NCBI RefSeq assembly: GCF_000196235.1
Contig: NC_008541.1
Coordinates: 620,001-684,000 of the forward strand
Source of the DNA: Arthrobacter sp. FB24
GTDB lineage: Bacteria; Actinomycetota; Actinomycetes; Actinomycetales; Micrococcaceae
Direction of reading: 5' to 3'
Length of the DNA: 64,000 nt
Shown here: in pieces, positions 54,249 to 63,012 of the stretch
Layout of the letters: every line of letters starts with the position of its first letter
Numbering within the stretch: position 1 is the first letter of the stretch
Made by a program: the position numbers and the translations under genes
The notes under the pieces: model-generated
Database searches by the model: none
The model's input: the letters and a program-made list of their open reading frames with translations, nothing else
Told to the model about the DNA's origin: nothing

Positions 54249-55760
54249 TCAGTCAAGCTGTCGCAGATTGCGGACCGCAGGTCCCTCCAGCACGGTGCCG
54301 TCGCTGCTGAAGCGCGAGCCGTGCAGCGGGCAGTCCCACGACTTCTCGCTATCGTTCCAGCGCACGATGCCACCCAGATGCGTGCAGACGGCGGACAGAG
54401 TGCAGCGGGTGCCGTCCACGGTGGACACCGCCACGGGTTTCCGGCCGCGGCGGGACACGATTCCTGCCCCTTCCGGCGGCTGCTCCAGGGATTCGTCGAG
54501 GCGCTTGAGCCCCACCTGGCCCCAGTCCTTGGCTGCCTTAGCCGCAACGGCCGCATTGAGGGAGACCGCGGAGGCGGCTCCGGGAGGAGACGTGACCCGG
54601 TGGTGGATGACGCCGGCCCAGGGGAGCCGGGTGCCGAGGATATCAGCCGTAATGTCCAGTGCCGCGGCCACGGAGTTGGTCATGCCCCACTTGTTATAGC
54701 CGGTGGCGAAATAGACGCGGCCCCGCCCTCGCGGCAGTTTGCCGAAAAACGGCATCAGGTTGGTGGCCTGGTAGTCCTGTGCGGACCACGAATGGGTGAG
54801 GCTGGCGCCCGGAAACTGGGCCGATGTCCACGCGACCAGGGTGTCGAGGTAAGCCCGCGCTGACCTGGCATGGCCCACGGGGTGTCCGTTGCCTCCCACC
54901 AGGAGGAGCCGCCGGCCGTCGCCAGGATAATCGCGCAGGGACCGGACCGGCGTTTCAACGGAAAGGAAGATGCCGTCCGGCACGGCAGTTGTTCCGGGTA
55001 GTTCGAACGCCGCCGCGTAGGAACGGAGCGGCTTGAGTTTGGCAAAGTACAGACCCCGGTCCAGGACCGGTGTCCCGGTTGCCAGCACCACGTCCCGTGC
55101 GCGGACTGGCCCGTGGTCGGTCTGGATTTCCACGGGGTCCCGCCCGCCGCCCAGGCGCGGCCCACGGAGCCCGTTCAGCCGCACGCCTGAGACGATCTGC
55201 CCGCCGTGCGCGCGGACATCCTCCACCAGGGAATCGATGACTTCCATCGGGTGAATCTGGGCCTGCCCGGCGAGGCGGATGGCGCCGCTGACGGGAAAGG
55301 GCAGCCCAGGGTCGTTCACGTACTCCGCATCGAGCCCGGCGGCCCGGGCTGCGGCCAGCTCCCGTCGGAGGGTTTCGGTCCCGTCCGCGGAGGTGGCGTA
55401 GGTGTAGGCCTCGCGGTGCTGGAAAGGCACACCCCGGTTTGCCAGGTACCGGAGCAGCCAGGCCTGACCCTCGCGGTTCATCTCGACGTAGGCACCCACT
55501 ACTTTCTCTGAATACTGCTGGCGCAGCGCTGAAAGCACAGTTCCCTGCAGAAGCGAGACCTTCGCGGTGGTGTTGCCGGTGGTCACGGCTCCCGGGCTCC
55601 GGGCTTCGACAACCAGCACCTTGTTGCCTGCGCGGGTCAGCAGGAGGGCGGCCACCAGTCCGGTCAGTCCGGCCCCTGCCACCACGGTGTCAAAGGTGCT
55701 GCGGGGGTGGAACTGGTCGCTGCGGAAGGCGTGGTCGCGGTCCAACCAGAGCGAGGTCAT
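54249..55760 (-). CDS. FAD-dependent oxidoreductase with C-terminal Rieske domain
   Basis: A 503-residue fusion. The N-terminal DAO-type FAD domain begins VVAGAGLTGLVAALLL (26-41), and the C-terminus (about 420-503) is a Rieske [2Fe-2S] domain with ligands C459/H461 (CTHLGG) and C477/H480 (CPLHGS). This arrangement is common in bacteria but no substrate is assigned; it may be an amino-acid or glycine-betaine-like oxidase. It is divergent from the DUF4383 gene, with a palindrome between them. Confidence 0.9.
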   Translation of the reverse strand: MTSLWLDRDHAFRSDQFHPRSTFDTVVAGAGLTGLVAALLLTRAGNKVLVVEARSPGAVTTGNTTAKVSLLQGTVLSALRQQYSEKVVGAYVEMNREGQAWLLRYLANRGVPFQHREAYTYATSADGTETLRRELAAARAAGLDAEYVNDPGLPFPVSGAIRLAGQAQIHPMEVIDSLVEDVRAHGGQIVSGVRLNGLRGPRLGGGRDPVEIQTDHGPVRARDVVLATGTPVLDRGLYFAKLKPLRSYAAAFELPGTTAVPDGIFLSVETPVRSLRDYPGDGRRLLLVGGNGHPVGHARSARAYLDTLVAWTSAQFPGASLTHSWSAQDYQATNLMPFFGKLPRGRGRVYFATGYNKWGMTNSVAAALDITADILGTRLPWAGVIHHRVTSPPGAASAVSLNAAVAAKAAKDWGQVGLKRLDESLEQPPEGAGIVSRRGRKPVAVSTVDGTRCTLSAVCTHLGGIVRWNDSEKSWDCPLHGSRFSSDGTVLEGPAVRNLRQLD

Positions 55761-55832
55761 GTTCCTGCCTGCCTTTCCCGGTCCCGCAAATGCCGTTTCC
55801 GGAACGTCATCGGCGGGACTCCGACGGACTTC

Positions 55833-55846
55833 ATAAGTAGACTTAT
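55833..55846. promoter_or_regulatory. palindrome between FAD gene and DUF4383 gene
   Basis: ATAAGTAGACTTAT is a perfect 6+2+6 palindrome in the divergent promoter region, 41 bp from the DUF4383 start. A candidate operator or -10 element; no regulator is adjacent. Confidence 0.4.
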
Positions 55847-55886
55847 CATGTCATGAGCAGCGTGACCGGGGAACAGGAGCGGCACC

Positions 55887-56357
55887 ATGAAAACAACCGA
55901 AGCCGCCAGTGTCCGATTTGGCTTTCGGAAGAACGTCCAGAAGTCGTCCCTCCTTGCCGGGGCGGCACTTTTTCTTGTGGGAGTGCTGGGTTTCATTCCG
56001 GGTGTCACTGAGAACTATGGCGCGCTGGCCTTTGCCGGGCACGACTCGGAGGCAATGCTCCTAGGCGTCTTCCAGGTGTCCGTGGTGCACAACCTCATCC
56101 ACCTGCTGTCCGGACTCGCCGGCGTGCTGATGTCGCGGCGTCCGCTGCCGGCCCGGAACTTCCTGATCGGCGCCGGGGTGTCGTACATGGTTCTGTGGAC
56201 CCTCGGGCAGTTCCTGGCACTGGACTCGCCCGTGAACATCCTCCCCGTTAACAGTGCCGACAACTGGCTGCACCTGATTATGGGCATGGCACTGATCGGG
56301 TTCGGCGTGGCGTTCTCCCGCGATGCGCCCGCAAGGTTGCGAGAATCCCGCGCTTAA
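55887..56357 (+). CDS. DUF4383 membrane protein
   Basis: A 156-residue protein with four membrane helices. The family block LGFIPGVTENYGALAFAGHD and SVVHNLIHLLSGLAGVLMSR are visible. DUF4383 proteins are common small actinobacterial membrane proteins of unknown function. AGGAG lies before the ATG at good spacing. Divergent from the FAD/Rieske gene. Confidence 0.85.
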   Translation: MKTTEAASVRFGFRKNVQKSSLLAGAALFLVGVLGFIPGVTENYGALAFAGHDSEAMLLGVFQVSVVHNLIHLLSGLAGVLMSRRPLPARNFLIGAGVSYMVLWTLGQFLALDSPVNILPVNSADNWLHLIMGMALIGFGVAFSRDAPARLRESRA

Positions 56358-56393
56358 GTTCTTGGCGCTTAGGTTCCTGCCGGGGCTAAGTGC

Positions 56394-57035
56394 CTACCGG
56401 ACGTGGAACGCCCCGATAGTCAGCAGCTCGATAGCTTCGTTGCTGCAGGCGGTCCGGGGTTCGGCGAGGAACAGCGAAGCGGTCTCCTCCGGCGGATAGA
56501 CCCGGTAGCCGGCAGCCTGCGTAGCGTTGCAGTCGGTGTAGTTCCCCGCCTGCGTGTAGCGCATGTCCGCGGCCCCCGCCTGTCCCGGGGCAAGGAGGAC
56601 GTCCGCAACGGGCGAGGACCCGTCCTGCCTGGCGGGGGCACCGATTGGGGCGCCGTTGGCGTCCGCTGTGAGGGACACGCCCGGGAAGCCCCTCAGGAGG
56701 CACGGCTCGGTGCCGGAGTTGGTAAGGATCAGTTTGGAATAGATGCTGCCGGCGGCGCCGCCGCCGGTGGAATCGGAGGATACGGTCAGGTTGGCGGCTT
56801 TGCACAGCCCCTGCTGCGCGGACGCCGGAGTCGACGACGGCGGCGACGCCGCCGGAGTGCTGGGTGACTGGCTCGCGGCCGGGGCCGACGAGGAGGCGGG
56901 GGCGCTGGATGTGGAAGCAGCCCCGGAAGTTCCCTGGGGCTGCGGCTGGCTGGGCCCGCAGGCGGTGAGCAGGAAGGCGGCGGCCGCAACCGCCGTCGTG
57001 ATGGCAAACCCGTTTTTGATTGGCTGAGACCTCAT
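56394..57035 (-). CDS. DUF4232 lipoprotein
   Basis: A 213-residue lipoprotein: leader with lipobox LTAC (C26), then a Ser/Pro/Ala linker (about 30-75), and the DUF4232 beta domain (76-213), with cysteines placed for disulfides (LCKAANL; TEPCLLRGFPGV; YTDCNATQ; RTACSNEA). Such proteins are outer-surface lipoproteins of actinobacteria of unknown function. Monocistronic. Confidence 0.85.
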   Translation of the reverse strand: MRSQPIKNGFAITTAVAAAAFLLTACGPSQPQPQGTSGAASTSSAPASSSAPAASQSPSTPAASPPSSTPASAQQGLCKAANLTVSSDSTGGGAAGSIYSKLILTNSGTEPCLLRGFPGVSLTADANGAPIGAPARQDGSSPVADVLLAPGQAGAADMRYTQAGNYTDCNATQAAGYRVYPPEETASLFLAEPRTACSNEAIELLTIGAFHVR

Positions 57036-57091
57036 GGCTCAAACTTTATGCCTGCGGTTGCCTGAGTCAACGATGCCACGACCGCTGCCGC

Positions 57092-57129
57092 GGATTGATG
57101 CCCGGATTGTGATTTCCGGGCATCAATCC
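57092..57129. terminator. hairpin behind YcnI-like gene
   Basis: Arms of 15 bp (57092-57106 and 57115-57129), including GATTGATGCCCGGA and its complement, lie 7 bp after the stop of the gene at 57136. The stem is strong and the loop 8 bp. Confidence 0.7.
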
Positions 57130-57135
57130 CGCGCG

Positions 57136-57930
57136 CTACTTCTTCGGTACCGAAGCGGCTCCAGGAACGGGGGCTTCTGCGGGATTCCGGGTCCGGCCGC
57201 GCATCAGCGCGACTCCGCCGAGGGCAAATCCGCCGATGCCGGCCACGAGGCCTGCCCAGCTCCGCGCCTGGGCGCCGTCGTCCATGGTGGAGTCCGAAAC
57301 GGAGGAGGCCTGGCCAGTGTCCGTCCCTGTTTCGGTGGACGCCGCTGCATGGCTGCCGTGTCCGGCTGCCGCGGCCGCGGCGGTGATGGTGAGCGAAGGT
57401 GCCGGAGCTTTGAGCGAGTGCGGGTCCTGACCGTCCTTGGCGATCTCGGACCAGTCCGTCTGGCCCTGTTCGCAGTTCTGCAGGGTGGGGAAATGGAGGG
57501 TCGTGCCGGCGGCGTCGGGTAGCTTGACGGAGAGCACCAGGGCGTCGCGGAGCTCCGGGTTCAGAGGTGCCTTGGCGGTGTAAACGATCTGGCTGGTCCG
57601 CTTGGTGATGGTGGCACCGTCCGCCAGCTTTTTCGGTTCCGGCAGCTGCTCCACGACCTTTTCCACGGTCCAGTTCGGGTTCACCGTGGGCTGGGCGTCG
57701 TTGAGTTCCTCGGGCAGCGTGATGGTCACCTTGGTGGTGCCGGAGTCGTCGCAGCCGTGCGGGATGCCGAAGGTGAGCAGTGCGTAGGAGTTGGCGTCGG
57801 TCTTATCCGGCGTGACACCTACGTGCGCGGAGGCAGCCGTGACGCCGGCCAGCATGAGGGCTGCGGTGCCGCCGGCCACTGCCGTTGCGGAGAGGGTACG
57901 GCGTAAGGACAGGGGTGATGACTTTTTCAA
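57136..57930 (-). CDS. YcnI-family copper-associated protein
   Basis: A 264-residue exported protein. The signal peptide ends ASA at 33-35 and the mature protein begins with H36 (HVGVTPDK), the N-terminal histidine that binds Cu(II) in YcnI proteins. The DUF1775 domain spans about 36-190, with a His/Thr-rich linker (AAAAAGHGSHAAAST) and a C-terminal membrane anchor (LVAGIGGFALGGVALM). It probably handles copper at the cell surface. Downstream of a hydrophobic membrane protein gene, likely an operon. Confidence 0.88.
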   Translation of the reverse strand: MKKSSPLSLRRTLSATAVAGGTAALMLAGVTAASAHVGVTPDKTDANSYALLTFGIPHGCDDSGTTKVTITLPEELNDAQPTVNPNWTVEKVVEQLPEPKKLADGATITKRTSQIVYTAKAPLNPELRDALVLSVKLPDAAGTTLHFPTLQNCEQGQTDWSEIAKDGQDPHSLKAPAPSLTITAAAAAAGHGSHAAASTETGTDTGQASSVSDSTMDDGAQARSWAGLVAGIGGFALGGVALMRGRTRNPAEAPVPGAASVPKK

Positions 57931-58054
57931 AGGAAGGGCCTTTCAGGGGTGCACGACGCGCCAGGGCGGTGCACGAGAGTATCGAGGGGTGTCCGGCGCC
58001 GGGCGGGGACCGCCGGGAACGGCGGATCAGCAGGCGGGCGGGGCCGGAAGAGTG

Positions 58055-58693
58055 TCAGGAAAGTACGACGGCGGCGGGCGGGCCCCGCGGGCAGTCAGCC
58101 CTGAGGTTGCGCCAGGGGAGGGGAGCTGAATCCTCCGGCCAGCCGGCGGCGGCGGGCGCCGCGACGACGTCGGGCATGGCCGCCCGGGGGAGCCGGACGA
58201 GCGGCCGGAGCCACGCCGCGAGCGACCAGAGCGCAGCTTCGCCCTTGGCGAGCAGGAGTGCGCACGCAAGGGTGGCCAAAGCGTGTCCGCCCAGCATAAG
58301 GCCGGCAACCCAAGGTGACTCGTACTGGTGCAGGTGGGTGGCGGCGCTGCCTGCGGCGTCCAGCGGAAGGCCGGGGAACGGTACTGAGGCGGGGTGGTGC
58401 CCCGCCGGTTCTGCCGGTGCCGCTCCGGCCGGAGAGCTGAGGGCGCTGAAAGCCTCGTGGAGGACCAGCTGTCCGGTACCCAGGAGCGCAGCCATCGCGG
58501 GGAAATTCAGTTTGCACCGGGTGGCCGCAGTGGCCGCCATGCCGGTGAGGGCCAGGAACGCCGCCATGATGCCGGGCGCCGGCAGGTCACCGCCGCCAAC
58601 CACGTGGGCTGCTGCTGCAAGGGTCACGATCATCGCTGCGACCATGGCCGCGCGGAGGGAATGGAAAGGAGTCCGGGCGTGGCGAGTGCGCAC
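58055..58693 (-). CDS. hydrophobic membrane protein upstream of ycnI
   Basis: A 212-residue protein with about five membrane helices and a histidine-rich loop (ATHLHQYESPW). No family could be assigned; the sequence resembles small membrane proteins found next to YcnI and CopD-like genes. The GTG at 58691-58693 has AAGGGAGG upstream at 6 nt, so it is preferred over the open frame that reaches 58858. It is followed by ycnI on the same strand after 125 bp. Confidence 0.7.
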   Translation of the reverse strand: MRTRHARTPFHSLRAAMVAAMIVTLAAAAHVVGGGDLPAPGIMAAFLALTGMAATAATRCKLNFPAMAALLGTGQLVLHEAFSALSSPAGAAPAEPAGHHPASVPFPGLPLDAAGSAATHLHQYESPWVAGLMLGGHALATLACALLLAKGEAALWSLAAWLRPLVRLPRAAMPDVVAAPAAAGWPEDSAPLPWRNLRADCPRGPPAAVVLS

Positions 58694-58906
58694 GGAGACC
58701 TCCCTTGGGATCGGTTCGTTGCCGGCTTCGTTCCGCGGCCCCGTCCGCAACGCTGGCGCGTGGAACAGGGTGACGGATCCCTGTAATTCTAGCCGGGAAA
58801 TGGCGGCCGCCCGGCTAGTCCGTTTCCGGCCCCGAGCAGTAGTGGCAGTCATCCTCACAGAGGGTTGTGCCGGAGGCGGCCTGCTGCGAAGAGTCGGTGG
58901 TCGCCG

Positions 58907-59125
58907 TCACGAGCTGCTCCCGGCCAGCTCGTAGCCGTCACCCACATGGAACAGCCGCCTGCGGCCAAGGCTGGTCTTGATCCACACAACGTCACCGTCC
59001 GCAGTGCGGTCGTCCACCTGCCCGGTGTACTCGATCCGGCCGTTGCGGCTCAGCTGGACGCTGTCGCCCACTGGCACGTCGTCCCAGCCCGTAATGCTGA
59101 TCACCGAATTGTTCTGCGAAGTCAC
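58907..59125 (-). CDS. small uncharacterised protein
   Basis: A 72-residue protein with a GTG start. The sequence includes WDDVPVGDSVQLSRNGRIEYTG and IKTSLGRRRLFHVGDGYEL, in outline a small SH3-like beta barrel. It is unclear whether it is translated; no strong ribosome binding site is seen. The gap from 58694 to 58906 and the gap from 59126 to 59351 show no other features. Confidence 0.55.
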   Translation of the reverse strand: MTSQNNSVISITGWDDVPVGDSVQLSRNGRIEYTGQVDDRTADGDVVWIKTSLGRRRLFHVGDGYELAGSSS

Positions 59126-59351
59126 GTGTAGTCCCCGTTGCCCGTTCCTGAAACCTGGTTGATTCCCGATGCCGGCAGCTGGTGGTCAGCGCCGACATGA
59201 CTCATCTAAGCCGCCGGGGGCGGCGCGTTCAATGGATGAAGTGCTGAGGCTGGGCCGAAGGAACTGTGCAGGCGCCCAGCAGTCCCTATGCCGCGTCCGG
59301 AGCCCGGCCTAGACTGCTGGCATCAGCAGCCACCAATCCGAGGAGACAACC

Positions 59352-59696
59352 ATGGACTACGCAGGTACGGGCAATGAGAAAGCCGTTGCGGCGGGCGAGC
59401 TTAACCGGACTCACATCGGGCACACGGTCAGCTTCCAGCCGGACGAGTTCACGCTGGTGTTCGGCAGGATCGGTGCCGTCGCCCGCAAGGAGGGCGGAGT
59501 AACCATCGCACTGGACGGGGTTGACGGCGCCGGAGGGCTGCAATCGCACTACAGCCTGCCCCCCACGCAGAATGTGTACGTCCAGCCGGACATGCTGACC
59601 AACACTGAATCCACCATCAAGGATCTTTTTGGCAAGGTCCAGGAGAACCTGCGGGGCGGCGGGCACAAGGGCGACCAGCGGCCGGACGTGCCGTAA
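59352..59696 (+). CDS. small uncharacterised protein
   Basis: A 114-residue soluble protein with a good AGGAGAC ribosome binding site 4 nt before the ATG. It contains RTHIGHTVSFQPDEFTLVFG and a charged C-terminal tail (GGGHKGDQRPDVP). No family assigned. Probably a real small gene because of the ribosome binding site. Convergent with the adenylate kinase gene. Confidence 0.65.
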   Translation: MDYAGTGNEKAVAAGELNRTHIGHTVSFQPDEFTLVFGRIGAVARKEGGVTIALDGVDGAGGLQSHYSLPPTQNVYVQPDMLTNTESTIKDLFGKVQENLRGGGHKGDQRPDVP

Positions 59697-59741
59697 GGTT
59701 CGCTCCGTGGGCCACTGGTGCTCCGTAAGGGCAGCGGGGCG

Positions 59742-60335
59742 TTACGGAGGACCGTCTATGGCATCGGGGAAGGATGCGCGGAGTGCCGCAAGCAGCCTGT
59801 CGAAGACCTCGTCCGCGTGGCCGGTGCCTTCAACGCTCAAGAGGATCCCGCGCTCTGAGTAGGCCGCGGCCACCGGCTCCGTCTCGCGGTAGTAGAGCTG
59901 GAGGCGGTGCCGGATGACCTCCTCGGTGTCGTCGGCGCGTCCCATCACGGTGGCGCGGTGAAGCATGCGGCGGGAAAGTTCGGCGTCGTCAACCGTTAGT
60001 TGGAGTGCGACGTCCAGGGCATGACCGTCGGCGGCAAGCATGACGTCGAGTTCAGCCAGCTGCGAGGTGTTGCGCGGATAGCCGTCCAGGAGGAAACCGT
60101 CCCGGACGTCGGCCTGGGCAAGGCGGTCACGGACCATGTGGTTCGTGAGATCGTCGGGGACGAAGTTGCCCGCGTCCAGGTGGGCCTTGACGTCCCGACC
60201 CAGCGGCGTCAGGTCTTTCACGTGGTTGCGGAAGACCTCGCCGGTGGACACTCCGCTGATGCCGAGGCGCTGCGACAACCGTTCGGCCTGAGTTCCTTTG
60301 CCGCACCCCGGAGGGCCCATAATCAGCATTCGCAT
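59742..60335 (-). CDS. adenylate kinase family protein, short-lid type
   Basis: A 197-residue P-loop kinase with GPPGCGKGT at 7-15 (K13), FLLDGYPRN near residue 82 and RADDTEEVIRHRLQLY near residue 130. The LID is short, without zinc cysteines. It resembles adenylate kinase but is not next to ribosomal protein genes, so it is likely a second copy or paralogue. The ATG at 60333-60335 has GGAGCGG upstream and begins MRMLIMGPPG. Confidence 0.85.
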   Translation of the reverse strand: MRMLIMGPPGCGKGTQAERLSQRLGISGVSTGEVFRNHVKDLTPLGRDVKAHLDAGNFVPDDLTNHMVRDRLAQADVRDGFLLDGYPRNTSQLAELDVMLAADGHALDVALQLTVDDAELSRRMLHRATVMGRADDTEEVIRHRLQLYYRETEPVAAAYSERGILLSVEGTGHADEVFDRLLAALRASFPDAIDGPP

Positions 60336-60434
60336 CGTTGAGACCGCTCCCCGGGTGGCGTTGAAAGGTGTCCCCCTATGGTGTCCGTCCGGAGGCGGGA
60401 GCACAAGGGAGCGGGGCGCCGCGCTTCCGGTTGA

Positions 60435-60881
60435 TCAGTCCGTCTTCTGACCCAGCTCCAAGAGATCAAGGTCGACGTTGCCGGTTCCAGGTTTCGGGGA
60501 GCCGCGGCGCTTCCGGAGCCGGGTGGCCCGGTATTCATCGCGGGACAGCGTGTAGGCGTAGTAGGTGAAGGCTCCCGTCAGGGCAGTTAGGAACAGTGCG
60601 CCCCAGAACGGGCCCTCTCCACGTCCGAGCGGATCCAGGAAGAGCACCACAGAGAAAGCGGTGCTCAGTCCGGCAAAGACGGCGAGAACCCCCATGCCCC
60701 ACCATGTGCTGACCTGGGCGTGGCCACGGCCGGGCGTGAAGCCGATCTCATCACTGGGGTAGCTGTGCAACTCCCCGGTGCTGGTCTTGCGGAGTACCCG
60801 CTTCTCGCCGGCCGCCACCGCCGTCTTGTGTTCGGCGTATACGGCATCCTCGCGCCGCTCCCGCTCACGGTCGTAGACCAT
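60435..60881 (-). CDS. two-helix membrane protein A
   Basis: A 148-residue protein with a charged N-terminus, two membrane helices (about 63-115) and a C-terminal RDEYRATRLRKRRGSPKPG. It resembles the next gene in its C-terminal motif. No family assigned. Overlaps the next gene by 17 bp. Confidence 0.65.
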   Translation of the reverse strand: MVYDRERERREDAVYAEHKTAVAAGEKRVLRKTSTGELHSYPSDEIGFTPGRGHAQVSTWWGMGVLAVFAGLSTAFSVVLFLDPLGRGEGPFWGALFLTALTGAFTYYAYTLSRDEYRATRLRKRRGSPKPGTGNVDLDLLELGQKTD

Positions 60882-61512
60882 GGTTGGTCCTTTCTATGGC
60901 AACGTAGCCAGGTTCGCCCGGGAAGGGCACAGTGCTGTGAGGAAAGTTCTCCCGGGTGATCTCCAGTGTTCCGGGGTGCTCCTCGAACCATCTTCGTGCC
61001 TGATCGTCGGTCACAGCGTACAAGGGCTTTGGCAGCCCCTTGGCCTTCCGGAGCTTGCCGGCCTGCCACTCCTCGCGCAGTGCCCTAATGCTAAGGAGCC
61101 AGCCGCCGGTGAACAGGGCCGCGCATACGATGGAACCAACGATGGTTATCAGGCCCCTGCCCATGTCTCCCGGGTCCGGGAAAGATGTAACTAGGGCAAT
61201 GAGCCCGAAAAGTACCCCCAGCGGGGCCAGGAGCGCCGGGATCGTCATGAGCACGGTGACGATGCTAAGCCCTGTGAAGGTCCTGGCCCGGTAGTTGCCG
61301 CCTGAGGCGTTGCTGCCTCCGAGGCCCCACTCTTCCGGGGTGTACGCGTGGATGATGAGCTCATTGGTCCGCTGAAGACCGTACCCGTACCAGTACTTGG
61401 GCAAGGCGGGATGCTTTCTTGGTTCAGTGCCGGCCAAGGTCTGTTTTGTCCCTTCCAACGAGTTGCTGACTGCCCGTGATTCGTGGAGATCTCCCGGACA
61501 CGTAGCCCTCAC
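60865..61512 (-). CDS. two-helix membrane protein B
   Basis: A 215-residue protein with two membrane helices (about 79-146) and the motif REEWQAGKLRKAKGLPKP, similar to protein A. The GTG start at 61512 lacks a ribosome binding site; a start further in is possible. Likely a duplicated pair with the neighbouring gene. Function unknown. Confidence 0.6.
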   Translation of the reverse strand: MRATCPGDLHESRAVSNSLEGTKQTLAGTEPRKHPALPKYWYGYGLQRTNELIIHAYTPEEWGLGGSNASGGNYRARTFTGLSIVTVLMTIPALLAPLGVLFGLIALVTSFPDPGDMGRGLITIVGSIVCAALFTGGWLLSIRALREEWQAGKLRKAKGLPKPLYAVTDDQARRWFEEHPGTLEITRENFPHSTVPFPGEPGYVAIERTNHGLRP

Positions 61513-61613
61513 ACTAACGAAAAATGAGGCTGACGACTGTCAGCGCCCGGACGGGTGGTGGGGGCCCGAATTGGGCTGGGCGTAGGGTGGAAGTTGGACG
61601 AAGGGAATACTTC

Positions 61614-62390
61614 ATGAAGAAAATCCTCATGGTACTGACCAGCGTTTCCGAGATCGGCGATACGGGAGAGAAGACCGGCTACAACGTGGCCGAGGCTGCA
61701 CATCCCTGGAAGGTCTTCAAGGATTCCGGGCACTTCGTCGACTTTGCGTCCATCAAGGGCGGCCAGCCCCCGCGCGACGAGGTGGACAAAGACGATCCCA
61801 TCCAGGTCGCTTTCACGGAGGACGAGACCACGCGCGCAGGTCTCTACAACACTGCCCGCGTCGACGTCGTTGATCCCGACCAGTACGACGCCGTCTATCT
61901 CGTGGGCGGCCACGGCACCATGTGGGACTTGCCGGACAGCGAAGGCTTGCAGAAGCTCGTGGCCAGCGTCTACAACGCCGGCGGCTTGGTCGGCGCGGTC
62001 TGCCACGGACCGGCCGGCCTGCTGAACGTGGAACTGGCGAACGGGTTCCGCCTCGTCGAGGGCCGCAAGGTGGCCGCCTTCACCAACGACGAGGAGGTTG
62101 CCGCGGGAAAGGACAAGGTCATCCCGTTCTTCTTGGCAGACCGTCTTGAGGAACAGGGCGCCACCCACGTCTCCGCGGATGTCTTTGAGGAGAAGGTCGT
62201 GGTTGACGAGCGACTGGTGACCGGCCAGAACCCGGCCTCGGCCGCCGGCGTGGCCAAGGAAATGGAGAAGCTCTTCGCAGAGGTCATCCACCAGGAAAAA
62301 GCCGAGGAACAGCACGAGACGGAGGCTTTGCGCGCCGAGAAGGACGCCGAGAAGAACGCCAAGAAGGCTGCGGCAGAGGCAGAGCACTAA
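61614..62390 (+). CDS. DJ-1/PfpI family protein (Hsp31-like)
   Basis: A 258-residue protein with the cysteine nucleophile C130 in AVCHGPAGL and YLVGGHGTMWDLP before it (95-107). DJ-1/PfpI relatives of this length act as glyoxalase III, deglycase-like or chaperone proteins. The C-terminus (about 222-258) is a Lys/Glu-rich helix not usual in the family. The ATG at 61614 has AAGGGA at ribosome-binding distance. Confidence 0.9.
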   Translation: MKKILMVLTSVSEIGDTGEKTGYNVAEAAHPWKVFKDSGHFVDFASIKGGQPPRDEVDKDDPIQVAFTEDETTRAGLYNTARVDVVDPDQYDAVYLVGGHGTMWDLPDSEGLQKLVASVYNAGGLVGAVCHGPAGLLNVELANGFRLVEGRKVAAFTNDEEVAAGKDKVIPFFLADRLEEQGATHVSADVFEEKVVVDERLVTGQNPASAAGVAKEMEKLFAEVIHQEKAEEQHETEALRAEKDAEKNAKKAAAEAEH

Positions 62391-62421
62391 CACCTGCAGC
62401 CCCTGACCTGAGAGAGGGCAA

Positions 62422-62970
62422 GTGCCTACGAGCTTCGCCGTCGCCCAGCCCGCGCATCCCCTCGATTACTGGCTCTCGCCTGAACTGGCCCGGATTAGCC
62501 CGCCGGCTGCGCCTTCCCGGTTGCGGCAATTAGCCGACGCCCAAGGAGCCCTGGCCGCGGCATGGAGCAGCGCGATCGGCGGCGGATCCGTCCTGATCCT
62601 GGGTGGCGGGTTCATCACCGTCATGTCCGGGAACCCTGTGTGGGTCATGTTTCTCGGTTTGACGGGTGCTGCCCTGACGGTGCTGGGCCGGTTTTCCTGG
62701 AAGCGGGTACGTGCTTCACTGCCTGATACAAACAGACTCCTCATCACGCGGGGCCCTGGCTCGGCCCGCGGCGGCGTGGTGATGGTGTCCTTGCTGGCCG
62801 CCGTCCTGGGCGGGATCCTGGCCGCGGCATTGCCTGCCGGCGCCGTCAGGGGCACCGCTACGATCGTCGCCGTGGTCGGCGCTTATGTGCTCACCGTGGC
62901 TCTTCTGGCGGTCTGCATCCTGGCCACCTGGCGCGACCCTTACGGCACCGCGGGTTACGGCCCCCTGTAG
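62422..62970 (+). CDS. membrane protein, function unknown
   Basis: A 182-residue protein with four predicted membrane helices in two pairs (about 52-90 and 114-170). The GTG start is 31 bp after the DJ-1 gene on the same strand, preceded by GAGAGG, so the two may be cotranscribed. No family assigned. Confidence 0.6.
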   Translation: MPTSFAVAQPAHPLDYWLSPELARISPPAAPSRLRQLADAQGALAAAWSSAIGGGSVLILGGGFITVMSGNPVWVMFLGLTGAALTVLGRFSWKRVRASLPDTNRLLITRGPGSARGGVVMVSLLAAVLGGILAAALPAGAVRGTATIVAVVGAYVLTVALLAVCILATWRDPYGTAGYGPL

Positions 62971-63012
62971 AAGTAAATGACCGTCCTGCTGCGTATGGGG
63001 ACTGCAGCGGAG

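Noticed and set aside
54131..54556. An Lhr protein of 1,836 residues starting at 54556
   Set aside because: The added part is the opposite-phase shadow of the FAD/Rieske gene and has no helicase similarity.
58694..58858. N-terminal extension of the membrane protein before ycnI
   Set aside because: The GTG at 58693 has an AAGGGAGG ribosome binding site, and the extension is basic and non-conserved in appearance.
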